34,109 nucleotides of DNA. Source: Muribaculaceae bacterium (lineage in GTDB: Bacteria > Bacteroidota > Bacteroidia > Bacteroidales > Muribaculaceae). Shown piece by piece: positions 1 to 6,769 of the stretch. Each line of letters opens with the position of its first letter. Position 1 is the stretch's first letter. The position numbers and the translations under genes were made by a program. The stretch covers positions 1-34,109 of the forward strand of contig JAGCCU010000005.1 in assembly GCA_017651515.1 (NCBI GenBank). The letters are read 5' to 3'. A model generated the notes under the pieces. That model was not told the DNA's origin. It did no database searches and saw only the letters and a program-made list of their open reading frames with translations.

Positions 1-236
1 ACGCGCGAGCAGAAGGTCAGGTCGTTGGGGTATGCCTCCTGCACCTTCTGGTACGACTGCTGCTTGTATGCCTCGTCCTCCTTCGCCTCGCCCACATACT
101 GCGAGAACTCATGGTTGCCGGAAGATACGAACCAGTCGCCTTCCAGGTAGTGGCGGGCAGCGGCATCCAGGTTGGCCTCTGAGACGAAGTCTATCAGGTC
201 GCCCGTGTGGAGAAGCATCAGGTCGTGCTCCTTGGC
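1..236 (-). other. Calcineurin-like metallophosphoesterase fragment fused to buk
   Basis: From about residue 167 of the buk frame to the window edge the protein carries two metallophosphoesterase signatures: GDLID (residues 175-179) and GNHE (203-206), 24 residues apart, as expected for motifs II and III of the calcineurin-like fold. The first motif (DxH) and the later histidine motifs are missing, so this is an internal piece of a phosphoesterase. It shares strand and frame with buk. The switch lies near 228-245, where RRYAKE would fit either protein, which suggests a join at a short shared stretch. GC content is about 60 percent on both sides of the join, so composition gives no help. Confidence 0.7.
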
Positions 237-725
237 GTAGCGGCGTGCGATGGCACGCTGGTTGAGCGGGTGCCAGATGCTCATACGCTTGATGAGTGGC
301 GAACCGCACACACGCGCGTAGTCGTTCAGTTCATCTACCACCACAGGGTCGGCTATGAAAGCATCGCAGCCATCGATGTCCTTTGCAATCTCACGGGCAA
401 TGATGCAGCCCAGGTCGCTTGCATGGTGATGCTCGCTGGTTCGCACGTCTTCAATCATCTTGTCGTTTACGCGATAAGTGCCACCGGGAATTGGCTTCAG
501 CAGACCGCCACGGGCCACTATGGCATCAAACTTCAGTTCAATACCGGCTCCTTTGAGCACGTTGATGATAAGGTCTTTGCGGAACTCATGCTGGTCAATG
601 ACTGCCTTGTAGGGTGCAAGTTCTTCTACAGAGTGACTGAGGCCCTGCTTAAAGATGCATTCTTCGTCATTATATACAGCTATCTTGGTAGATGTAGATC
701 CGGGATTTATTACTAATATCTTCAT
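1..725 (-). CDS. buk: Butyrate kinase N-terminal part, joined in frame to a phosphoesterase fragment (partial)
   Basis: The ATG at 725 opens a frame that runs off the window. Residues 1 to about 166 are butyrate kinase (ASKHA fold, butyryl-phosphate + ADP to butyrate + ATP): they start with the phosphate-binding NPGSTSTKIAVY and contain ARGGLLKPIPGG, ADPVVVDEL and SIWHPLNQRAIARRYAKE. The family normally continues with a conserved VHLGGGISVG stretch, but here the frame changes to HTGDLIDF and SSGNHEF, which are metallophosphoesterase motifs. The kinase therefore lacks its second half, including the glycine-rich ATP-binding part. It lies 42 bp downstream of ptb on the same strand, the usual pairing for substrate-level phosphorylation through acyl-phosphates. 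The kinase part is sure. Whether the join is biological or an assembly artefact cannot be told from the sequence; I favour artefact. Confidence 0.85.
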   Translation of the reverse strand, partial: MKILVINPGSTSTKIAVYNDEECIFKQGLSHSVEELAPYKAVIDQHEFRKDLIINVLKGAGIELKFDAIVARGGLLKPIPGGTYRVNDKMIEDVRTSEHHHASDLGCIIAREIAKDIDGCDAFIADPVVVDELNDYARVCGSPLIKRMSIWHPLNQRAIARRYAKEHDLMLLHTGDLIDFVSEANLDAAARHYLEGDWFVSSGNHEFSQYVGEAKEDEAYKQQSYQKVQEAYPNDLTFCSR

Positions 726-767
726 TTCGTTTGGTTTACGTTGTTTATAGTATAAAGGTGCTGTGCA

Positions 768-1667
768 TCATAGTGCAGCCACTGCCAGACTGAAGAACTT
801 GCATGGACCGCTGTCGCTGCGCGATGGTGTCACCACGGGAGCCAGCGTGCCTTGCAGGATGCCGGCAGTCTCGGTGGCTGTGAAGCAGGTGAGTGTCTTG
901 TAGAACACGTTGCCGGCCTCGATATCGGGGAAGATGACAGCGTCGCTTTCTCCACGGATTGGTGAGTCGATGCCCTTCATCTCCATGCTGTGCAGGTTGC
1001 ACGATGTCTTGATGTCGAGTGGACCGTCAACAATGCATGGACCGAACTCGCCGTCCTTTGCCATCTGGGCAATCTCCTTGTAGCCCACAGTGAATGGGAA
1101 GAACTTCTCGTTCACCTTCTCGCTGCAGTGGATGAGCGAAATCTTTGGCTCGGCAACACCCATGGCACGGCACATGGCGGTGATATAGCGCACTTGCTGG
1201 ATGCGCTGCTCGTGGGTGGGATAAGGAATCACGGCAGCGTCGCTGAAGAGTAGCAGGCGGTCGTAACCAGGAATCTGGGCAGTAGTAACGTGTGTGAGCA
1301 CATTGCCACGTGGCAGGATACCGGTTTCCTTGTTCAGCACTGCATGAAGCAGGTTGTCGGTGTTGATGAGGCCTTTCATCAGAATGTCGGCCTTGCCTTC
1401 GCCTACCAGACCCACTGCCAGCTTGGCGGCCTCGTCGCGGTCATCGGTATCAACGTAGGTGATGTGGTCGGCAAACGGCTTCAGTTCATCGAGCTGTTGC
1501 AACTGTTCGCGGCAACCTACGAAGATCGCATCAACAAAACCCTCACGCAATGCGCGTGTCACGGCCTCCTGGGTCGATTCGTCGGATGCCCATACTACGG
1601 CTACACGTTTTCTAATACCTCTTTCTACGAGGTGCTTGATCAAATCGTCAAAATTCTTGATTGTCAT
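768..1667 (-). CDS. ptb: Phosphate butyryltransferase (phosphotransbutyrylase)
   Basis: The 299-residue protein has the normal length for the Ptb branch of the phosphate acetyl/butyryltransferase family (PF01515). It exchanges CoA for phosphate on butyryl-CoA or branched acyl-CoA, giving the acyl-phosphate used by butyrate kinase. Recognisable stretches include ADILMKGLINTDNLLHAVLN, the TAQIPGYDRLLLFSDAAVIP region, and DGPLDIKTSCN and PDIEAGNVFYKTL near the C-terminus. It is cytoplasmic with no signal peptide. It is first in a two-gene unit with buk, 42 bp upstream of it, and has its own -7 box. In Bacteroidales the pair may act on branched-chain acyl groups as well as butyrate; the substrate cannot be decided here. 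Confidence 0.93.
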   Translation of the reverse strand: MTIKNFDDLIKHLVERGIRKRVAVVWASDESTQEAVTRALREGFVDAIFVGCREQLQQLDELKPFADHITYVDTDDRDEAAKLAVGLVGEGKADILMKGLINTDNLLHAVLNKETGILPRGNVLTHVTTAQIPGYDRLLLFSDAAVIPYPTHEQRIQQVRYITAMCRAMGVAEPKISLIHCSEKVNEKFFPFTVGYKEIAQMAKDGEFGPCIVDGPLDIKTSCNLHSMEMKGIDSPIRGESDAVIFPDIEAGNVFYKTLTCFTATETAGILQGTLAPVVTPSRSDSGPCKFFSLAVAAL

Positions 1668-1709
1668 AGCGGTTAATATAGTTTGGTTTTATGGTTATTT
1701 TTCAGCCTG

Positions 1710-1717
1710 CAAAGTTA
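1710..1717 (-). promoter_or_regulatory. Bacteroidetes -7 box for ptb-buk
   Basis: The minus strand reads TAACTTTG, a full match to TAnnTTTG, placing transcription start near 1705 and giving a leader of about 38 nt before the ptb ATG at 1667. No clear -33 TTTG is seen. Confidence 0.55.
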
Positions 1718-1823
1718 CGGATTTTTTCCCGCATTCACTAGAAACTGCATGACAATAGATATATGTTTTACAACATATTTTGGATGTGAGATTCAAGATG
1801 CAAGAATCGAGTCTCTACTACAG

Positions 1824-2462
1824 TTATTTGATTTCAATTTTATCTCCCAAGAAATGAGGTTGCTTGCCGATGGCGAGGTCGATGAACAGTTTCACGCGAG
1901 CCAGTAATTCGCGAGTGTGAATTTTTAGCCACTTGCTGCGAATACTCACGTCTTTTGCATTGAAAGCCACTGCATGAATGTCATTGTGTTTGGCGAGATA
2001 TAATGCCCGCTCGTTGTGGAATTGCTGTGAGATAATGGTGATGCTGTCCTGACCGAATATTTCCTTTGCACGCACTACCGAATCGAGAGTCCGAAATCCG
2101 GCATAGTCCAGAACGATACGGTTTTCAGGCACACCGTGCGCCATTAGTGAGTCGCGCATGCATGTGGCTTCGTCATAGTCTTTCACATGGTTGTCACCAC
2201 TGACGAGCACATAGTCCACCTTGCCGGCATGGAAAAGTGAAGATGCTGCATCAATGCGATAGTCAAAGTAATAGTTGTGTTGACCAGTTGGCGTAAAAGG
2301 AGCTGTGCCTAGCAGCAGCCCGACTTTATTATGTGGAATGATGTCAACTTGGTCGTAAATAGCGCCTTTTGCACTGAATCTCACGACGGCATCACAAGCG
2401 ATTGTAGCGAACACGCATGCAACAAGAATAATCAATAAAGTGATCCAGAGTGTTTTTTTCAT
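1824..2462 (-). CDS. SanA/YdcF-like DUF218 envelope protein
   Basis: A 212-residue protein with one N-terminal hydrophobic helix (about residues 5-24) followed by a DUF218 (YdcF/SanA) fold. Typical features are KVGLLLGTAP, where LGT matches the family's first strand and loop, the DYVLVSGDN motif, DYAGFRTLDSVVRAKEIFG and ISQQFHNERALYLAKH. SanA of enteric bacteria is an inner-membrane protein that affects vancomycin exclusion and envelope integrity; its biochemical activity is not settled. The start follows the PAP2-type phosphatase gene by 33 bp on the same strand, so both are probably co-transcribed, an envelope-maintenance pairing. Family assignment is firm, function is by family only. Confidence 0.85.
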   Translation of the reverse strand: MKKTLWITLLIILVACVFATIACDAVVRFSAKGAIYDQVDIIPHNKVGLLLGTAPFTPTGQHNYYFDYRIDAASSLFHAGKVDYVLVSGDNHVKDYDEATCMRDSLMAHGVPENRIVLDYAGFRTLDSVVRAKEIFGQDSITIISQQFHNERALYLAKHNDIHAVAFNAKDVSIRSKWLKIHTRELLARVKLFIDLAIGKQPHFLGDKIEIK

Positions 2463-2495
2463 GATTAGATTTATTTTAAAGTCTGTTTTGTTATA

Positions 2496-3860
2496 CTATT
2501 GGGATAAAGTAGAGAATTCGGTTTTGGCTGATTGTAGCAGAGCCATGAAGTCGGGATCGGCATGAAGGTGTGCCACTACGGCGCTGGCGAGGATGCGCCC
2601 AGCCTGTACATCGCTGGCAAATTGATAGCCGGCAATGATGCGGCTCTCTCCATATTCATATCCTCGCTTTAGGATTTCGTCTTGATGAGAAGGTGCAATT
2701 TCGGCAAACAGCAACGCCAAACCCCAACCCACCTGAGCATTAGTCGATGGGTAGCTTGATATTTCGAGATATGTGTCCTCTTCATCGGGTATCAGAGTCT
2801 GTTCTTTCATTTTCACGTATGGGCGTTTGCGGAACCGTTCCGAAGCTTTCAGTTCTTGCGCAGTTTCCTCAAATGCAGCCTTGGCGGCAGACACCATTGC
2901 GGTTATAGCAGGAATGCTGTCGACAAGGGTATCAGCTGACATTGCAATGACAAAGGAGGCAATAAGCGTCGGGTCGCTGATGTCGGCATCGGCAATTGCT
3001 TGGTCACCACGAGGGGTGTTGCGCTCAGTCTTTGCTTGCCAATAATTGACAACATCACGGTAATAATGCTTGTCTATTGTATCGGTGAAAGCCGGTAGGA
3101 AATATCTGCCATTTGGCCATCCGGCATCGCTTTTGCGATTCAGTGTGGTGTAAGCATCGTATTCCTGCTTGGCTGCATGCAAATCTTCGATGAACTGTGG
3201 ACTGGCATGCAGCCGAGCCACAGCAGCCGATGCACAAAGCATGGCAGCATCGACGTCGCTCTGCCAGTGTGCACCTGCTATCACGCGGCTCATGCCATAG
3301 TTGTAGCCGACCTTCAGAATGGTGTCCTGAAGTTGTGGTGCCATTTCGGCGAGTATGAGGGCAGTAGCCCATCCTAGAGCTGTGTGCCTCGACAGATATG
3401 CACTGTCGTTGAGCAGTTCCTCTTCGTTGTCGAAGGCTCCCCATGTGTGCTCATTCAGTTGTTGGAACGGCCGCTTGCGCATGTGACTGGTCTTGTCTGC
3501 ACTTAAGGCCACGGTGTTACCGGCTTTTTGCATCAGGTGATATGTGGCAGGCATTGTGAGAGAATCGATGTCGCACCCCAACGCATTACCGAAAATCACT
3601 TTTGTGCGCTCAATGCCGTATTGCGAGTCGAGGTTTGCCTGTGGGCCGCGCACCGTATCCTGGCGCATTTTCTTTCCCCATTGCCACTGTATGAAATCTG
3701 AGAAGAAATCCAGACGGGCCGTGTCGGGTGGTGCCGGCAAATAGGTGTCGGCATCAGGCATGTCGTCAATGTAGAAATAAAGCGAATCAGTAGTCGACTG
3801 TGCAAACAATCGACCTATTCCGAGAATCAGAAACGCTATTATGACTGTATGTCTCGCCAT
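2496..3860 (-). CDS. Tandem PAP2/class A acid phosphatase with degenerate second domain
   Basis: A 454-residue secreted protein (signal peptide about 1-20, ending LFAQS) made of two copies of the class A nonspecific acid phosphatase/PAP2 fold. Copy 1 keeps the three-part signature: K123 with R130-P131, LSRH at 156-159 in place of PSGH, and SRVIAGAHWQSD at 191-202 with nucleophile H198 and D202. Copy 2 aligns closely but has R346-P347 without an aligned lysine, PSTN at 371-374 instead of PSGH, and SRIIAGYQFASD at 406-417, where Q413 replaces the nucleophile. Copy 1 is probably a periplasmic phosphomonoesterase; copy 2 cannot use this chemistry and may be structural or substrate-binding. Family members normally have one domain of about 230-250 residues, so an internal duplication followed by decay is inferred. 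It is transcribed ahead of the SanA-like gene. Confidence 0.87.
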   Translation of the reverse strand: MARHTVIIAFLILGIGRLFAQSTTDSLYFYIDDMPDADTYLPAPPDTARLDFFSDFIQWQWGKKMRQDTVRGPQANLDSQYGIERTKVIFGNALGCDIDSLTMPATYHLMQKAGNTVALSADKTSHMRKRPFQQLNEHTWGAFDNEEELLNDSAYLSRHTALGWATALILAEMAPQLQDTILKVGYNYGMSRVIAGAHWQSDVDAAMLCASAAVARLHASPQFIEDLHAAKQEYDAYTTLNRKSDAGWPNGRYFLPAFTDTIDKHYYRDVVNYWQAKTERNTPRGDQAIADADISDPTLIASFVIAMSADTLVDSIPAITAMVSAAKAAFEETAQELKASERFRKRPYVKMKEQTLIPDEEDTYLEISSYPSTNAQVGWGLALLFAEIAPSHQDEILKRGYEYGESRIIAGYQFASDVQAGRILASAVVAHLHADPDFMALLQSAKTEFSTLSQ

Positions 3861-3883
3861 TAAGGAGAAATATAATCAGACTG

Positions 3884-3891
3884 CAAAAATA
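3884..3891 (-). promoter_or_regulatory. -7 box for the phosphatase/SanA-like unit
   Basis: The minus strand reads TATTTTTG, a full TAnnTTTG match, giving a start near 3879 and a leader of about 19 nt to the ATG at 3860. No TTTG lies at the usual spacing upstream. It sits in the 115-bp gap after the rubredoxin gene. Confidence 0.5.
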
Positions 3892-3975
3892 ATAATTATT
3901 ATTGAAAACGTCACACCAAACCTTCGCCAGACGGACAGCCGCTGGCGATTGCTTGATGAAATGCTTGTCATACCG

Positions 3976-4140
3976 TTATTCTTCGGCAGGCGAGAACATG
4001 TCCTTGCCGACATTGCATAAGGGGCAAGTCCAGTCTTCGGGCAGATCTTCAAATGGAGTGCCGGCAGGGATGCCGTTGTCGGGATCACCTACTGCGGGGT
4101 CATACTCGTAACCGCACATGTCGCAAACGTACTTTTTCAT
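3976..4140 (-). CDS. Rubredoxin
   Basis: A 54-residue protein beginning [15 protein letters not shown]. Cys6-x-x-Cys9-Gly and Cys39-Pro-x-Cys42 form the Fe(SCys)4 site, and the [16 protein letters not shown] stretch is diagnostic. Length equals that of classical rubredoxins. It is a cytoplasmic one-electron carrier, often serving peroxide or superoxide reductases in anaerobes. It lies 20 bp downstream of the C_GCAxxG_C_C gene and is probably co-transcribed with it from the promoter at 4587-4617. That promoter faces away from superoxide dismutase, so an oxidative-stress role is a reasonable inference; the actual partner is not in this window. Confidence 0.95.
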   Translation of the reverse strand: MKKYVCDMCGYEYDPAVGDPDNGIPAGTPFEDLPEDWTCPLCNVGKDMFSPAEE

Positions 4141-4160
4141 TTTGTAGTCAGTTTAAAAGG

Positions 4161-4562
4161 TTATACAATATGATTTTTAGATAATATGTCTTCAAGGAAT
4201 TCGGCGGCATCGGCAACGCAGTCGTTGCATTGCCTGATTGGAACACCGGAATTCCCAACACCTTTAAGCATTTTGCATTGTGTAGCACCGTTGCGTTGTT
4301 GGAAACGCGTCATCATTTCACGCATTGCAAGCATGGCTTGAGGTTTCGACTCGAAAGCCTGACCGATAATGACGGCAGAACCAGTGATGGCCCCGCACGT
4401 TCCCTCCATGTTGCCCATGCCAGAACCGAAAGCTCTTGTGATATTCTTTGTGGAGACTTCGTCCATACCCACTAGGTCACAATAGGTGCAGGCAACTGCC
4501 TGAGCACAGTTATACTCTCCGCTCTGCTTCTTTAATACTGCAGTATGCTTACGCGATTCCAT
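4161..4562 (-). CDS. C_GCAxxG_C_C family redox-type protein
   Basis: A 133-residue protein of the C_GCAxxG_C_C family. Conserved cysteines appear as YNCAQAV (Cys19), GTCGAITG (the family motif, near residue 56), QCKML and the C-terminal RQCNDCV. The pattern suggests a metal- or disulfide-bearing redox protein, but no biochemical function is firmly established for the family; some members are annotated as putative redox-active or ferredoxin-associated proteins. It has no signal peptide. It heads a unit with rubredoxin and is divergent from sod, which supports a place in electron transfer or oxygen defence. Confidence 0.85.
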   Translation of the reverse strand: MESRKHTAVLKKQSGEYNCAQAVACTYCDLVGMDEVSTKNITRAFGSGMGNMEGTCGAITGSAVIIGQAFESKPQAMLAMREMMTRFQQRNGATQCKMLKGVGNSGVPIRQCNDCVADAAEFLEDILSKNHIV

Positions 4563-4586
4563 AATTGATCGTCAATGATATATCTG

Positions 4587-4617
4587 CAAAATTAATGATA
4601 ATTGTTCATCCTACAAA
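4587..4617 (-). promoter_or_regulatory. Promoter for C_GCAxxG_C_C-rubredoxin
   Basis: On the minus strand TTTG (4614-4617), a 19-nt spacer and TAATTTTG (4587-4594) match both Bacteroidetes sigma elements. The predicted start near 4582 leaves a leader of about 20 nt. It is back to back with the sod promoter, their -33 boxes only about 28 bp apart. Confidence 0.7.
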
Positions 4618-4645
4618 AGAGGCTGAAAAGTTTTTGAAATTTTTT

Positions 4646-4676
4646 TTTGAGAATAGATAAATAATTCTTTACTTTG
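4646..4676 (+). promoter_or_regulatory. Promoter for superoxide dismutase
   Basis: TTTG (4646-4649), a 19-nt spacer and TTACTTTG (4669-4676, seven of eight positions of TAnnTTTG). A T-rich run lies just upstream at 4631-4648, like an UP element. The predicted start near 4681 leaves about 30 nt before the ATG at 4711. Confidence 0.6.
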
Positions 4677-4710
4677 CAGTGATAACCAAATAACGTTAAC
4701 CTCTATAATT

Positions 4711-5328
4711 ATGAAGACTCTTAATAAGACCATTCCTGTCAATGGAAAATTTGAACTGATGAAGTTACCGTTTGCTCCCACACTGCTGGAGCCGGTCATC
4801 AGCGCTGAGACCATGAAGTTTCATCACGGAAAACACTTGCAGGCTTATCTGGATAATGTGAATGCAGCATTGCCCGGTAGTGGACTTGAAAACCTGTCAC
4901 TCGAAGAGGTGGTGAAGAAAGCCACCGGAGGCTTGCGTAATAATGCTGGCCAATTGCTGAATCATAACATGTATTTTGCTCAGTTCGCTCCTGTCCAGGC
5001 CGATAATGTGCCTACGGGAGTTCTTCTGGGAGCTATTGAAATAGCTTTCGGTTCATTTGAGAATTTCAAGCAGGAGTTCACTCAGGCCGGTGTGTCGCTT
5101 TTCGGTTCTGGCTGGGTATGGCTGTCGGCAAATGCTGCAGGCAAATTGATGATAACGCAGAATACCAACGCCACAAATCCATTGCAGAATGGTTTGCGGC
5201 CTCTGCTCACAATGGATGTCTGGGAACATGCCTACTATCTAGACTATCAGAACCGTCGTGCCGACCACTTGTCAGCAATGTGGCAGATAATAGACTGGGA
5301 TATAATAGCATCGCGCTATAGTAGCTGA
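4711..5328 (+). CDS. sodB: Superoxide dismutase (Fe or cambialistic Fe/Mn)
   Basis: A 205-residue Fe/Mn superoxide dismutase, converting superoxide to oxygen and peroxide in the cytoplasm. The metal ligands are all present: H38 in KFHHGKH, H85 in LLNHNMYF, and D169 and H173 in MDVWEHAYYLDY. Gln81 in NAGQLLNH sits where Fe-type enzymes place their second-sphere glutamine; Bacteroides homologues are known to work with Fe or Mn, so metal choice is left open. The chosen start adds about 16 residues before the usual N-terminus; ATG at 4759 (MKLPFAP) is an alternative, but 4711 gives a leader length typical for this window. A hairpin with a T run follows the stop. It is divergent from the rubredoxin unit. 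Confidence 0.95.
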   Translation: MKTLNKTIPVNGKFELMKLPFAPTLLEPVISAETMKFHHGKHLQAYLDNVNAALPGSGLENLSLEEVVKKATGGLRNNAGQLLNHNMYFAQFAPVQADNVPTGVLLGAIEIAFGSFENFKQEFTQAGVSLFGSGWVWLSANAAGKLMITQNTNATNPLQNGLRPLLTMDVWEHAYYLDYQNRRADHLSAMWQIIDWDIIASRYSS

Positions 5329-5333
5329 CATTT

Positions 5334-5354
5334 TGTGCGTGTGGCACACTTTTT
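5334..5354 (+). terminator. Probable terminator of sod
   Basis: TGTGC (5334-5338), loop GTGTG and GCACA (5344-5348), followed by CTTTTT, begin 6 nt after the sod stop. The stem is short, so efficiency is uncertain. Confidence 0.45.
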
Positions 5355-5360
5355 GCTCAA

Positions 5361-5449
5361 AATCGCATAAATGAATAATTCGTCTTCAGTTGTTTTCTAT
5401 ATGGAAAATGATAACTGAAGGTTGAGAACAGAAAACTATAAATGCGATT
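5361..5449 (+). repeat. Nested inverted repeats upstream of the protease gene
   Basis: An outer pair AATCGCAT (5361-5368) and ATGCGATT (5442-5449) encloses an inner pair CTTCAGTT (5384-5391) and AACTGAAG (5413-5420), whose interior adds TTTTC and GAAAA. The right outer arm abuts the start codon at 5450. If transcribed, it would fold into a two-tier hairpin with the start codon at its base. No TAnnTTTG box is seen here, so the promoter of the protease gene is not identified. Confidence 0.55.
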
Positions 5450-6073
5450 ATGGAGCTAAATAATTATATAATGCCGATATTTCGCCGTGCTGGAGACGAA
5501 CGCTCGTTTGCCGGCACGGCGTTCTGTATTCCTGGGAAACTGCTCACGGCAAGCCATGTGCTGCAAACGACTGCCACTTATTATGTGCGAAACGGTGAGG
5601 ACTATTATCCTTTGGAACATATTATGTGGACTCCACAGCAGGTTATGGCCGATGACAAACTTGGATATGACGTGGCCATTTACCCATTGGGCGATATGCT
5701 CAGTCCGTTGTCATTAAGTGACAAAGATGCAGAGAAAGACGACCAACTCGAGGTGTTATGTTGGCAATTCAAAGACGGTCGCTTACAACAGGTTTATACT
5801 CCCTGCATAGTGCGAGGTGATGCCGATGAAGAAGGATATTTTCAGATTTCCACCTCTGAGCGCATCACCCACGGTGCCAGCGGCTGCCCGGTGTATAAGG
5901 ACGGCAAGGTGTATGGTATTCTCACCATGGGCCGTGACTATTATGAAAACACAGGAGGTTTTGCCGGTATTCCACCGCAACATTACCGATTGATGCGCCG
6001 TATGGAAGAGAATACCTGCTGGGTGTTTAAAACCAGTCACATCAAGCGCTTCCTCCCGCAACTAAATACATAA
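5450..6073 (+). CDS. Trypsin-like serine protease without signal peptide
   Basis: A 207-residue protein with a complete chymotrypsin-fold triad: H36 in LLTASHV, D74 in GYDVAIYPL and S144 in HGASGCPVYKDG. The oxyanion-hole region (GxSGxP) and the preceding GTAFCIP strand are typical of S1-type proteases. Unlike DegP/HtrA it has no signal peptide, transmembrane helix or PDZ domain, and its length covers the protease domain alone. It is therefore predicted to act in the cytoplasm, where such stand-alone proteases are uncommon and sometimes serve as effectors. The substrate is unknown. The next gene, 61 bp downstream on the same strand, encodes a small secreted protein with no evident link. Confidence 0.8.
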   Translation: MELNNYIMPIFRRAGDERSFAGTAFCIPGKLLTASHVLQTTATYYVRNGEDYYPLEHIMWTPQQVMADDKLGYDVAIYPLGDMLSPLSLSDKDAEKDDQLEVLCWQFKDGRLQQVYTPCIVRGDADEEGYFQISTSERITHGASGCPVYKDGKVYGILTMGRDYYENTGGFAGIPPQHYRLMRRMEENTCWVFKTSHIKRFLPQLNT

Positions 6074-6134
6074 TTAATGAGTGCTTTGTTTGCTGGAATT
6101 AAACCACAGTAATGTTTCCAAATAATATAGAACA

Positions 6135-6698
6135 ATGAAAAAAATCTTTATGTGGATGGTAGTCGCCATCTTTACGCTGACACTGGACTCATTTTCAGCG
6201 ACGGCAAAGGATATTCCGGCAGGAATAAGAATGGAGATAGCCTCGGCCGAAGAGAACGACAACGAGTTTGAAATCTTTATCTATAAGGATGAGGACGGAA
6301 CTGTCGGCTATTATCTTGGACTTGGTAGGGAGTTTAGGGTTTTGGATATTCTTGATGTCGAAATTCCGGGAACATCATTCAGTCTTGTTGATGAAGTGTG
6401 TTTGTGTTTAGGCGTTACAAGTGATGAAGCAATGGCTTCTCTTGACTCTCTTTTGGCAATATTTGATAAAGATGTAAACTACGTTGCTGAATTCCCGACT
6501 TGAATGTCAACAGGCGCCGAAAGACTCGGTGAACCAACAACAGTCAAATGCATCGTAAAAAAGAAATTCCTAAAAGGCAAATATTTGCAATTTAATTTTG
6601 TCAGTGGAAAACATTCTGCTGAGGCTGATCTCTTCAAGTCGATTGTCAAAGAGTTGAAAATAGGACTGAAAATCGACAAGAAACTCCACAAAAGATAA
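6135..6698 (+). pseudogene. Small secreted protein gene interrupted by one in-frame TGA
   Basis: Two frames, 6135-6503 (122 residues) and 6504-6698 (64 residues), are in the same reading frame and separated only by TGA at 6501-6503. Together they would make one 187-residue exported protein with a signal peptide (MKKIFMWMVVAIFTLTL, to about residue 24). The upstream half has an acidic region and DGTVGYYLGLGREFRVLDI; the downstream half begins MSTGAERLGEPT and ends KIDKKLHKR. I recall Bacteroidales hypothetical proteins with this two-part layout as one chain, so a CGA-to-TGA change at codon 123 is the simple explanation. Alternatives are two real small genes or a sequencing error. No function is known. 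Confidence 0.65.
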
Positions 6699-6721
6699 TA
6701 ACAGTTTCCTAATACAAAAAG

Positions 6722-6750
6722 CTGGCGCAAACCCATGGGGTGTGCGCCAG
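6722..6750. terminator. Bidirectional terminator between convergent genes
   Basis: CTGGCGCA (6722-6729) pairs with TGCGCCAG (6743-6750). A run of five A lies on the left side and TATTTT on the right, so the hairpin has a U-rich tail on either strand. It lies between the interrupted gene ending at 6698 (+) and the HD gene ending at 6770 (-). Confidence 0.7.
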
Positions 6751-6769
6751 TATTTTGGGTATATTGATT

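Noticed and set aside
1-300. Foreign origin of the window's left end based on composition
   Set aside because: GC is about 60 percent on both sides of the buk join, so composition does not mark a boundary.
207-716. A 169-codon plus-strand frame opposite buk
   Set aside because: It is antisense to a clear butyrate kinase reading frame and shows no family motifs.
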